A stretch of DNA of 64,000 bases, taken from assembly GCA_965208385.1 (NCBI GenBank), contig CBDBOO010000007.1, positions 51,159-115,158 of the forward strand, given 5' to 3'. Numbering within the stretch: the stretch's first letter is position 1; every line of letters begins with the position of its first letter. A program made the translations under genes and the position numbers. Below, piece by piece: positions 7,923-15,391 of this stretch. Below the pieces are notes generated by a model that was given only the letters and a program-made list of their open reading frames with translations, searched no databases and was not told where the DNA came from. This DNA is from Endozoicomonas sp965208385. Its GTDB lineage: Bacteria > Pseudomonadota > Gammaproteobacteria > Pseudomonadales > Endozoicomonadaceae.

Positions 7923-9284
7923 GTGAAACAAAAAAAACATAACATTGTTGTTGTGGGGGGAGGTGCCGGGGGACTTGAACTGGCCACCAAACTCGGAAAC
8001 AGGCTGGGCAAAAAACAAAGAGCAACGATAACGCTTGTTGATGCCCAGCAAACGCATTTCTGGAAACCACTGCTTCACGAAGTGGCTGCTGGTGCCCTGA
8101 ATGCATTTGAAGACGAACTGAGTTATATGGCCCAGGCCAAGTGGAATCACTTTCGCTTTATTCCCGGTCGAATGCAGAGCCTGCAACGAGACCAGAAAAT
8201 AATTGAGCTATCCGCTATTACTGACGACAATGGCAAGGAAGTCGTGCCCATACGAACCCTTTCCTACGACACCCTTGTCATAGCAGTTGGCAGTACAGCC
8301 AATGATTTCAATACGCCCGGGGCAAAAGAACACTGCTTGTTCCTCGATGATAGAATCCAGGCCGAGCATATTCATACCACACTGATTAATCATTATTTGC
8401 ATGCCCAGGCCAGTGGCGATGAATCCACACATCTTGATATTGCCATTATCGGAGCTGGAGCAACGGGTGTTGAGCTGGCTGCAGAGCTGAGAAACGCCGC
8501 CATTGAGCTTGAAAAATATGGGCTGGATGCCATTAAGCCCGATAATCTGAAAATCACCATTATTGAGGGTGGAGACAGAATTCTTCCTGCTTTACCGGAA
8601 AGAATCAGCAAGAGTGTTCATAAGCAACTGGGCAAACTGGACATCAATGTTATGACCGGCCAGCTGGTCAGTAAAATCAGGGAAGATGGACTATCCACTC
8701 AATCGGGCCGTTTCATTACAGCAGATCTTAAAATATGGGCAGCCGGTATTAAAGCACCTGAATTTCTTAAAGAGCTGGATGGTCTGGAAACCAACCGGAT
8801 TAACCAACTGATCCTTCGCCCTACGCTTCAGACAACACTGGATGATAACATCTACGCTCTCGGAGACTGCGCCAGCTGCACACTGACAGACAAGGCAGGT
8901 AAGACCCTTGTTATTCCTCCCAGGGCTCAGGCAGCACACCAGCAGTCTTCTCTACTGGCAAAAAGCCTGCTCCGTTCAATCGGTTCAACGAATGCATCCG
9001 GGAGAAAGGCCTCCGGAAGAAAGGCATCCGAGAGTCTTCCCCCACTTAAATTCACCTATCAGGATTATGGATCGTTGATTTCCTTAAGTCGTTTCAGCGC
9101 CATTGGCAATCTTATGGGTGCATTAACCGGAGAGATGATGGTTGAGGGAACGCTGGCCAAATGGTTTTATATCAGTCTGTACCGCATGCATCAGATAGCC
9201 CTGTACGGTAAAATGAAAACGGGCAGGCTAATGCTGAAAGATCTCATTAGCAAAACCACACGTCCCCAGTTAAAACTTCACTGA
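7923..9284 (+). CDS. ndh: NDH-2 type NADH dehydrogenase (FAD-dependent)
   Basis: A single-subunit NADH:quinone oxidoreductase, peripheral on the inner membrane, that feeds electrons from NADH to quinone without pumping protons. The FAD-binding motif is VVVGGGAGGLELATKLG at residues 8-24. The second dinucleotide fold is IIGAGATGVELAAEL near residue 180. NIYALGDCA near residue 312 binds FAD. The start is GTG 7923. Near residue 358 it contains a tandem ASGRK duplication (SGRKASGRKAS) not expected in the family, probably a recent 15-bp duplication in a surface loop. Length of 453 aa is slightly above the usual 430. Confidence 0.9.
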   Translation: MKQKKHNIVVVGGGAGGLELATKLGNRLGKKQRATITLVDAQQTHFWKPLLHEVAAGALNAFEDELSYMAQAKWNHFRFIPGRMQSLQRDQKIIELSAITDDNGKEVVPIRTLSYDTLVIAVGSTANDFNTPGAKEHCLFLDDRIQAEHIHTTLINHYLHAQASGDESTHLDIAIIGAGATGVELAAELRNAAIELEKYGLDAIKPDNLKITIIEGGDRILPALPERISKSVHKQLGKLDINVMTGQLVSKIREDGLSTQSGRFITADLKIWAAGIKAPEFLKELDGLETNRINQLILRPTLQTTLDDNIYALGDCASCTLTDKAGKTLVIPPRAQAAHQQSSLLAKSLLRSIGSTNASGRKASGRKASESLPPLKFTYQDYGSLISLSRFSAIGNLMGALTGEMMVEGTLAKWFYISLYRMHQIALYGKMKTGRLMLKDLISKTTRPQLKLH

Positions 9285-9402
9285 CCCGATACTGGCTCAC
9301 AACAAAGGAGGTTGGGAGCCATTAAATCTGCATTACTTCAATTCCGACTATAGTTAACTGTCCTGCTAAACAGAATGACATCCATCATCAGGACAATCCT
9401 TT

Positions 9403-9591
9403 ATGTACAGACCGACAGTTAATCTGATCCTGTCTTCTATTTATCTGCTATCAGGTTCAGCCATTGCCGCCCCTTCGGCAGTTCAAACCCTGGAAAAAAC
9501 ATCTTCCGTAAGAACCGAGATTCAGATGTTTGCACCCAAACCAGAGAGCAGAGTCAAGTTACTCTCTGGTATAGAAGCCCGGTTCCTTTAA
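9403..9591 (+). CDS. signal peptide and pro-segment of pepsin-like protease, separate frame
   Basis: A 62-codon frame opening with MYRPTVNLILSSIYLLSG and AIAAP, a good signal peptide. It ends at TAA 9589-9591 just before the protease frame. The two frames differ by -1. It is most simply the displaced N-terminus of the downstream aspartic protease after an indel in the ggttcctttaaaag stretch, since the protease frame alone lacks any export signal. Confidence 0.6.
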   Translation: MYRPTVNLILSSIYLLSGSAIAAPSAVQTLEKTSSVRTEIQMFAPKPESRVKLLSGIEARFL

Positions 9592-9596
9592 AAGAT

Positions 9597-10601
9597 ATGT
9601 ACAACACGCTGTATTACAGCAGCTTCAAAATTGGCTCGGCACAACAGACATTCACCGCTGTTCAGGATACCGGTTCCAGTAATATCTGGGTGCCCGGCGT
9701 TCAATGCCGCTCTACGGCCTGTGAAGGAAAGAACCTGTTTAATCCTGCGTCCAGCTCTTCGTACCGAAGTAATAATGAAAGTATCTCAATAGAGTATGGT
9801 AGTGGCGATATGAAGGGGGTTGTCGGTTATGACACGATTAACCTGGGGGGTTACAACGTTATCGGGCAGGGGTTTGGTGTTGCATCGTCTCTGTCCATGG
9901 ATTTTGATAAAACGCCCTTTGATGGACTCTTCGGACTTGCCTATAAGTCTCTCTCGGAAGACAGCGTACCTACATGGTTTGACAATGCTGTTTATCAAAA
10001 GCTCTTCGACAGAGCCATACTCTCTTTTTACCTTTCCAATACACCGTCCAGTGGAGACAGTCGTTTAATTATCGGTGAACCGGATCCACAGTATTATCAG
10101 GGAAGTATTACCTGGCACCAACTGGTTCCCCTTGACCCCAAAGAGCCTGCAGGGCTTTATTACAACATTGCATTTAACGGGATATCCGTTGGTGATCAAA
10201 GCATATCTCTGGACTGTCAGTACTCAGACAATGGATGCAGGACAATTATTGATTCCGGCACCTCATTTATTCTCGGCCCTGAGAATGCAATAAACCAGAT
10301 TCTATCCTTGATCAACATTCAATCTGACTGCGCTAATTTATCAGAGCAACCGGTGCTTAACTTCAGCATTGATGGACAGATTTATAAGGTTCAGCCCGAA
10401 TTTTATGTGGTAAAAGTACCGGATGATTCAGGTAATTTACAATGTACCGTCGCTATTGATTCCACTGGAGATTCCAGCTGGATATTTGGTGATGCTTTTA
10501 TGCGGACATCTTACAGTATATTTGATAAAACAGGAGACAGGGTAGGATTTGCAGAGCTTGCTGATGCGTACAAACAGCCGAAATCTATAAGGGAGTATTA
10601 A
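9597..10601 (+). CDS. pepsin-family (A1) aspartic protease, eukaryotic type
   Basis: A two-lobed aspartic endopeptidase. The first catalytic motif is DTGSSNIWVP (residues 24-33) and the second is IIDSGTSFILG near residue 215. The flap region YGSGDMKG with its tyrosine is present, as is the C-terminal WIFGDAFMR. Cysteines occur in three pairs in the positions of the pepsin disulfides (CRSTAC, CQYSDNGC, and a wide C-terminal pair). Frame upstream of ATG 9597 reads PLKDMYNTLYY, matching the start of mature pepsins. Bacterial A1 proteases exist (shewasin type) but are rare. Without the frame-shifted signal peptide it would stay in the cytoplasm, so it may be a recent pseudogene. Confidence 0.88.
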   Translation: MYNTLYYSSFKIGSAQQTFTAVQDTGSSNIWVPGVQCRSTACEGKNLFNPASSSSYRSNNESISIEYGSGDMKGVVGYDTINLGGYNVIGQGFGVASSLSMDFDKTPFDGLFGLAYKSLSEDSVPTWFDNAVYQKLFDRAILSFYLSNTPSSGDSRLIIGEPDPQYYQGSITWHQLVPLDPKEPAGLYYNIAFNGISVGDQSISLDCQYSDNGCRTIIDSGTSFILGPENAINQILSLINIQSDCANLSEQPVLNFSIDGQIYKVQPEFYVVKVPDDSGNLQCTVAIDSTGDSSWIFGDAFMRTSYSIFDKTGDRVGFAELADAYKQPKSIREY

Positions 10602-10631
10602 GCAATCTTGTAAGAAGATAGTGTAAGAAAA

Positions 10632-10707
10632 TGGTGGGTCGTGAAGGATTCGAACCTTCGACCAATTGGTTAAAAGCCAACTGCTCTACCAACTGAGCTA
10701 ACGACCC
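10632..10707 (-). tRNA. tRNA-Lys (UUU)
   Basis: A 76-nt minus-strand gene beginning GGGTCGTTAGCTCAGTTGG, anticodon TTT in loop CTTTTAA, TTCGAATCC T loop, encoded CCA. The acceptor pairs GGGTCGT with ACGACCC. Confidence 0.97.
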
Positions 10708-10752
10708 ACAAATTATCAAAAACGCATTCTGATAACTTTAAAACAGAATAAA

Positions 10753-10828
10753 TGGCTCCCTGAGCTGGACTCGAACCAGCGACCCAATGATTAACAGTCA
10801 TTTGCTCTACCAACTGAGCTATCAGGGA
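10753..10828 (-). tRNA. tRNA-Asn (GUU)
   Basis: A 76-nt minus-strand gene beginning TCCCTGATAGCTCAGTTGG, anticodon GTT in loop CTGTTAA, TTCGAGTCC T loop, encoded CCA. Confidence 0.97.
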
Positions 10829-10869
10829 ACTACAGCAAATTCAACGTTTTGCCAGACGTTACTTAAAAA

Positions 10870-10945
10870 TGGTGGGTCGTGAGGGATTCGAACCTTCGAC
10901 CAATTGGTTAAAAGCCAACTGCTCTACCAACTGAGCTAACGACCC
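10870..10945 (-). tRNA. tRNA-Lys (UUU), second copy
   Basis: Almost identical to the copy at 10632-10707 with one T-arm difference (gtgagggatt for gtgaaggatt on the plus strand). The spacer to the next Asn gene is also duplicated, showing that a Lys-Asn unit was copied. Confidence 0.97.
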
Positions 10946-10990
10946 ACAAATTACCAGAAACGCATTCTGATAACTTTAAAACAGAATAAA

Positions 10991-11066
10991 TGGCTCCCTG
11001 AGCTGGACTCGAACCAGCGACCCAATGATTAACAGTCATTTGCTCTACCAACTGAGCTATCAGGGA
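10991..11066 (-). tRNA. tRNA-Asn (GUU), second copy
   Basis: Identical to the copy at 10753-10828, including the flanking spacers (aacagaataaa on one side, ctacagcaaattcaacg on the other). Confidence 0.97.
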
Positions 11067-11100
11067 ACTACAGCAAATTCAACGTTTTGCCAGACGTTAC

Positions 11101-11218
11101 TTTAACCAGATGTCACTTTAACCAGATGTCACTTTAACCAGACGTCACTTTAACCAGACGTCACTTTAACCAGACGTCACTTTAACCAGACGTCACTTTA
11201 ACCAGACGTCACTTTAAA
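11101..11218. repeat. 16-bp tandem repeat within the tRNA cluster
   Basis: Seven copies of tttaaccagacgtcac (the first two with atgtc) at 16-bp spacing from 11101, ending in a partial unit. It seems to have grown out of the tRNA spacer gacgttacttt seen at 10856 and 11094. Confidence 0.94.
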
Positions 11219-11219
11219 A

Positions 11220-11295
11220 TGGTGGGTCGTGAAGGATTCGAACCTTCGACCAATTGGTTAAAAGCCAACTGCTCTACCAACTGAGCTAACGACCC
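11220..11295 (-). tRNA. tRNA-Lys (UUU), third copy
   Basis: A 76-nt gene with anticodon TTT and encoded CCA, same sequence as the first copy. It lies between the tandem repeat and a terminator at 11342-11363. Confidence 0.97.
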
Positions 11296-11337
11296 TTTAA
11301 CTGCCTTATCCAATGACCTGGTATCGCCATAAGGATA

Positions 11338-11363
11338 AAAAAACCGCCGTAATGCAGGCGGTT
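11338..11363 (-). terminator. rho-independent terminator after tRNA-Lys copy 4
   Basis: On the minus strand AACCGCC, an 8-nt loop and GGCGGTT are followed by a run of seven T. It would end a transcript carrying the Asn copy 3 and Lys copy 4 genes, so the remaining five tRNAs may need their own promoter. Confidence 0.8.
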
Positions 11364-11370
11364 AAAATAG

Positions 11371-11446
11371 TGGTGGGTCGTGAAGGATTCGAACCTTCGA
11401 CCAATTGGTTAAAAGCCAACTGCTCTACCAACTGAGCTAACGACCC
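11371..11446 (-). tRNA. tRNA-Lys (UUU), fourth copy
   Basis: A 76-nt gene with anticodon TTT and encoded CCA, same sequence as the first Lys copy, followed downstream (minus strand) by a terminator hairpin. Confidence 0.97.
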
Positions 11447-11490
11447 ACAAATTAACAGGCACGCAACCTGATAACTTTAAACAGAATAAA

Positions 11491-11566
11491 TGGCTCCCTG
11501 AGCTGGACTCGAACCAGCGACCCAATGATTAACAGTCATTTGCTCTACCAACTGAGCTATCAGGGA
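11491..11566 (-). tRNA. tRNA-Asn (GUU), third copy
   Basis: A 76-nt gene, same as the other Asn copies. It is the first tRNA in transcription order of the minus-strand cluster. Confidence 0.97.
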
Positions 11567-11785
11567 ATTGCCTGTTGATTTTCGACTTGCTGCCAACAAC
11601 CAACGGCTGCGAATGATAAGGTTATTTCAGTCTGAGTCAAGTTTTCCAACAGAAAAATCTTCAACTCATTCTGGTCAGGATAAAAAAACGGCAAACAACC
11701 AGCACCAAAAACCATAAACCAGGTTGATGAACAACTGCTTTCGCCAAAATATCACACAACAACCATTCACCGGCTCACAGACAAC

Positions 11786-11814
11786 AAAAAGACTGCATTG
11801 GCAGCCTTTTTATT
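11786..11814. terminator. bidirectional hairpin between tRNA cluster and peroxiredoxin gene
   Basis: The plus strand reads AAAAAGACTGC, ATTG, GCAGCCTTTTT: a stem with one A-C mismatch, flanked by A and T runs, so it could stop transcription on either strand. It would end the peroxiredoxin transcript (minus strand). Confidence 0.6.
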
Positions 11815-11826
11815 ACTTTAGTCGCT

Positions 11827-11905
11827 AGACCATTTCCGAATTCTAATCATGCTATTGCGCTGCCTTTACAGGCTCATAACGCCTGGTAGAAATCGGCAAT
11901 GGTAT
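11827..11905. mobile_element. IS630-related miniature element (family E), copy 3
   Basis: A 79-bp element: ccatttccgaattctaatca at the left, tagaaatcggcaatgg at the right, core gcgctgcctttacaggctc. Its right edge overlaps by one base the TAA stop of the peroxiredoxin gene, exactly as copy 2 does at the methyltransferase gene. Confidence 0.8.
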
Positions 11906-12507
11906 TACAGACCTTCTGCACTTTCAGACAGATACTTGGCAACACCATCAGGAGATGCATTCATACCCTTGTCACCTTTGTTCCATCCTGCAGGACAAAC
12001 TTCGCCATGCTCTTCGTGGAACTGCAGAGCATCAACCAGACGAATCAATTCATCCATATTACGCCCCAGTGGCAGGTCATTCACAATCTGTGAACGAACA
12101 AGGCCGTCTTTATCAATCAGAAAAGCTCCACGGAAAGCAACACCACCTTCAGACTCAACATCATAAGCCTTACAGATTTCATGGGTCATATCTGCAGCCA
12201 ATGTGTATCTCACCTGACCAATACCACCTTTGTTAACCGGTGTATTGCGCCATGCATTGTGGGTGAAGTGGGAATCGATAGAAACACCGATTACTTCAAC
12301 ACCTCGTTCCTTAAATGCATCCATACGGTGATCCAGAGCAATCAACTCGGAAGGACAAACGAAAGTGAAATCCAGAGGATAAAAAAACAGCAGTCCGTAT
12401 TTCCCACGGATTGCTTCAGACAATGTATAAGCATCAACAATCGAGCCATCGCCCAATACTGCCGGTACTGTAAAATCAGGTGCCTGCTTGCCAACTAATA
12501 CGCTCAT
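11905..12507 (-). CDS. typical 2-Cys peroxiredoxin (AhpC/TSA family)
   Basis: A thiol peroxidase reducing H2O2 and organic peroxides in the cytoplasm. Peroxidatic Cys sits in DFTFVCPSEL (residues 47-56), resolving Cys in HGEVCPAGW near residue 170. The 200-aa length and YLSESAEGL C-terminus fit the Prx1/AhpC class. It diverges from bacterioferritin, and an OxyR-like site lies in the shared upstream region, suggesting joint oxidative-stress control. The gene ends against a miniature element. Confidence 0.93.
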   Translation of the reverse strand: MSVLVGKQAPDFTVPAVLGDGSIVDAYTLSEAIRGKYGLLFFYPLDFTFVCPSELIALDHRMDAFKERGVEVIGVSIDSHFTHNAWRNTPVNKGGIGQVRYTLAADMTHEICKAYDVESEGGVAFRGAFLIDKDGLVRSQIVNDLPLGRNMDELIRLVDALQFHEEHGEVCPAGWNKGDKGMNASPDGVAKYLSESAEGL

Positions 12508-12891
12508 GAAAATATCTCCAGTGTTTTAACAGTAACTCTGCGAAATTGCCGTACAACACCCATAACAATTACGCACTATACGATTGAATGCCGGAGTAAT
12601 AATACACGTGGGTATGATTTTCGCCTACATAGAGAGTGTAAAACGATAATGAATTTTCTCTTTCATCTTATAGATTATAACTATGAATAATCTAAGAGGA
12701 AGATAGTTTAATAATAACTAATCAGGCAAAGCTGGATTCGCGATACCTTAAAGCAAATGAGAATCATACATATTTCCATTATTTTTCAATAACTTATCTA
12801 TTTGACAGAACTCAAAGCCTATCCATACTTCCTGTGAAGATTCAGATTTTCATTGAACATTTTCATCTCATTTCCCTACAGAGTTTTTATC
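12508..12891. other. divergent regulatory region, peroxiredoxin/bacterioferritin
   Basis: This is 384 bp of AT-rich sequence between the starts of two divergent oxidative-stress genes. Apart from the OxyR-like palindrome at 12670-12684, no ORF or repeat is evident. Confidence 0.6.
12670..12684. promoter_or_regulatory. candidate OxyR half-site, ATAG-N7-CTAT
   Basis: ATAGATTATAACTAT matches every specified base of one half of the OxyR consensus (ATAG n t nnn a n CTAT). The second half expected 7 bp further on is poor. The position, between an AhpC-type peroxiredoxin and bacterioferritin gene, supports it. Binding is inferred. Confidence 0.42.
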
Positions 12892-13129
12892 ATGAAAGGC
12901 GATCCTCAAGTAATAGACCACCTCAACAAGGTACTGGCCAATGAACTTACGGCTATCAACCAATACTTCCTGCATGCAAAAATGTTAAAAAACTGGGGGG
13001 TCAACAAACTCGGAGATTTCATTTACAAAGAATCCATTGACGAAATGTGGCACGCTGACTGGTTGATTGAACGCATTTTATTTCTGGAAGGGTTGCCTGA
13101 TTTCAAATATATGGAAAAGCCCATTATCT

Positions 13130-14563
13130 CGGGTGTAATTAAAAGTGTTCCATCTACCCATTATCCAGCTTGCTGCCAGTACTGATCCCAGTCCCCGTTA
13201 GAACGCAATGTTCTTAAGCAAAGCATTGCTCCTGCGATGGAAGGCTTCCACCAAGCACCCGGTATTTTTAGTCGCATCTGCACTACTGCACTGTTAGAAC
13301 TTTCTATTTCGCCAGAGCCAATGGAAAGATTGGCTGCTTCTGCTGCAGCATATTCGAATTGCCCTGGACGGTTTCGGATATATCGGTGACACTCCTCTGG
13401 TTTATTGGCTGCTTTGCCTTTCTTTCCGTTTCTATGCGGATCAAGCTCTGCCATGACGGCATTAACATTGCCAGATTTCATGCGTTCCTGCTGGATATGC
13501 CGCCACTGTACACGTGTTTCCTTGTTAAACCCGACACACTCTTCTGCTGCATCAGCGAAGTGCTCAGAGAGATGATAATAGTCAACGAGGAAACTTCCTT
13601 GCTCTCCAAACACTCTCTTTGTCTGGTTGGCAATCCAGGTGGCTCCATCGCTCACGCAATGGATAGAGGATTGCCGGTTGAGCCCCTGCTCTATTGCACA
13701 ACTCAACCACTGGTCACCTGCTTCATCCGGCCCTCCCATTGTGGCCTGATGACGTTTATCTGAACTACCCAGCTTATAGACCTGGCAAAGTTTAGCCTCC
13801 TGCCATTCAGTTTTACGTGCTTTGCGTTTGTCACCTTCTGCCTCTTCATCAATGAGGACAACAGGAATCATGCTTCCATCCATTTCTCCTATGAACTGGG
13901 CAGCTTCACCGAGGCAGTCCTGACGATTTTGTGATGCACTGATGGAATCATTTTGCATACAGCTTGCGTGCTCAAGAGTTATGGCTCGAATAGAAGACTC
14001 AGGCACATCAATACCATAATGTTCATGTATTTTTTTTGCAGCTGCCTGAAAAGAACTATCTGCACCAAAGTCTACAATTTTACGTTGAATTGTGCGGGAG
14101 TAGTTGCGACAGTGAATATGAGCGGCATGACTGAAAGGTCTGACCCGATGCTTGTCTACCGTCTGGCAGCGTTCAAGAACTTCTATTTTCCCATAGGTGC
14201 TCAGCCAATAAGTGTTTTTTTTTTGAGTTTTAGCTCCGGGGTGCTTCAGGCAAGCCTCGCCAAATTTTTGATCTTCCTTGTAGGTACCCCAGCCAGTAAG
14301 CAGTTCATTGCCCATTTCACGCAGGTGGGCAATGACGGCTTCTTCAGCATCATCAGCACGATCCAGGAGACCTGACTCGGCTTCAACAATATCCAGAAGT
14401 GCAGAAACTCTAAGCTCAAGCTCGGGGTGGGCTGCAAGTCTATCAGCAAGAGAAATAGGTGAGCGCATAATACTGACTAGGGTTGAGAAATACTCTTACA
14501 TTATCGTTCATATTGAGGTTTTGTGGGCAGAAAAACTTCTAATGAACACTTTTAATTACACCC
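13130..14563 (-). mobile_element. ISKra4-family insertion sequence, copy 2 (complete, 1434 bp)
   Basis: Terminal inverted repeats are gggtgtaattaaaagtgttc at the left and its complement at the right, flanked by 8-bp direct repeats cattatct. It carries one open transposase frame, making it the best candidate for the active copy in this window. Confidence 0.95.
13161..14468 (-). CDS. ISKra4-family transposase, full-length
   Basis: A 435-aa DDE-type transposase from ATG 14468 (MRSPISLADRLAAHPELE). This is the only copy here that is open from end to end, thanks to A10 on the coding strand at codons 83-86. Family hallmarks visible are EMDGSMIPV (first acidic residue), CVSDGATWIANQ, DYYHLSEHFADAAEE and LPIGSGEIESSN-like near the C-terminus (here LSIGSGEIESSN), as in ISKra4/UPF0236 transposases. 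It differs from copies 1, 3 and 4 at residue 2 (R for P). Confidence 0.92.
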   Translation of the reverse strand: MRSPISLADRLAAHPELELRVSALLDIVEAESGLLDRADDAEEAVIAHLREMGNELLTGWGTYKEDQKFGEACLKHPGAKTQKKNTYWLSTYGKIEVLERCQTVDKHRVRPFSHAAHIHCRNYSRTIQRKIVDFGADSSFQAAAKKIHEHYGIDVPESSIRAITLEHASCMQNDSISASQNRQDCLGEAAQFIGEMDGSMIPVVLIDEEAEGDKRKARKTEWQEAKLCQVYKLGSSDKRHQATMGGPDEAGDQWLSCAIEQGLNRQSSIHCVSDGATWIANQTKRVFGEQGSFLVDYYHLSEHFADAAEECVGFNKETRVQWRHIQQERMKSGNVNAVMAELDPHRNGKKGKAANKPEECHRYIRNRPGQFEYAAAEAANLSIGSGEIESSNSAVVQMRLKIPGAWWKPSIAGAMLCLRTLRSNGDWDQYWQQAG

Positions 14564-14858
14564 CATTATCTTGGATAATGTTAAAGGGATCATCGAAGCA
14601 GATCTTACCCAGGAGCAAAAAGCAATTCCTGCTTTCCGTGAAGCCATCGAATACTGTGAAAAGTGCAATGATTATGTTTCAAGACAGCTGCTGGAAAAAA
14701 TCCTGCAGTCAGAAGAAGAGCACATGGATCAACTGGAAATACACCAGCATCAGATACAGACCCTGGGTATGGAGAATTATCTTCTGGCTCAGAGTGAAAC
14801 CAAAGATTAACTCTCAAGACGGTGAATTAATCAAAATTAATACAGGTTGACTGAAATT

Positions 14859-14880
14859 GCCGGAGAATACTCGCTCCGGC
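14859..14880. terminator. hairpin between bfr 3' end and grx gene
   Basis: GCCGGAG, an 8-nt loop and CTCCGGC form a perfect 7-bp GC-rich stem between two convergent genes. No long T run follows, so termination strength is uncertain. Confidence 0.5.
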
Positions 14881-14899
14881 TATTCAGATAGCCCGCAGG

Positions 14900-15238
14900 T
14901 TACCCTTCTGCAGTATCACTGCCCTCAGCCCCAGCGTCAGTAATCATCTTTTGAAGATCACCACTATTGTACATGTCAATCAGAATATCGCTGCCACCCA
15001 CCAGCTCACCCTTGATCCAGAGTTGTGGGAATGTAGGCCAGTTCGCATAGGCAGGCAGGTTTGCGCGAATTTCCGGATTTTCCAGAATATCCACATAAGC
15101 AAACTTTTCACCACAGGACATGAGGATCTGAACTGCCTTGGACGAAAAGCCACACTGGGGCAGCTTGGGAGAGCCTTTCATGTACAGAAGGATATCGTGG
15201 GAAGCTATCTGCTCTTTTATCTGGTCCATAACGTCCAT
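14900..15238 (-). CDS. grxD: monothiol glutaredoxin (Grx4/GrxD type)
   Basis: A cytoplasmic CGFS glutaredoxin that binds a 2Fe-2S cluster and delivers it to target proteins. The motif KLPQCGFSSKAVQIL and the WPTFPQLWIKGELVGGSD block for glutathione binding are clear. The start is ATG 15238 (MDVMDQIKEQIASHD) with a GAAGAGG ribosome site. A longer frame upstream adds a non-conserved leader. Length of 112 aa is normal. It neighbours bfr, as is common for iron homeostasis genes. Confidence 0.93.
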   Translation of the reverse strand: MDVMDQIKEQIASHDILLYMKGSPKLPQCGFSSKAVQILMSCGEKFAYVDILENPEIRANLPAYANWPTFPQLWIKGELVGGSDILIDMYNSGDLQKMITDAGAEGSDTAEG

Positions 15239-15391
15239 GAATCTACCTCTTCTTTGATCGAATAATAAATATTGGTATCGCATTCTAAAGAAAATACCTG
15301 AGCGCCACCATATGTTATTCACACATTGCAGGATTCATCCCTGCCAGCCGCTATATTCATAGAAGACAGGTAATTTTTTAGAGAGCATGAC

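Larger units (their letters stand above)
12892..14810 (+). pseudogene. bfr: bacterioferritin, disrupted by ISKra4
   Basis: The N-terminal part (ATG 12892, MKGDPQVIDHLNKVLANELT) runs to about codon 79. The gene resumes after the IS with DNVKGIIEADLTQEQKAIPA and ends at TAA 14808-14810. Ferroxidase ligands are split between the halves: ELTAINQYFLHAK and DEMWHADWL upstream, SEEEHMDQLE downstream. The 8-bp duplication cattatct at 13122-13129 and 14564-14571 marks the insertion, and removing IS plus one copy restores a continuous bacterioferritin. Function would have been haem-iron storage and detoxification. Whether another bfr exists elsewhere is unknown. Confidence 0.95.

Noticed and set aside
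11101..11218. CRISPR or integrase attachment array in the tRNA cluster
   Set aside because: Contiguous 16-bp units without spacers; no integrase gene and no tRNA 3' end duplication of the kind left by phage integration.
13359..13763. 134-aa plus-strand ORF in ISKra4 copy 2
   Set aside because: It lies wholly antisense to the transposase and is repeated in copies 3 and 4, so it is a shadow.
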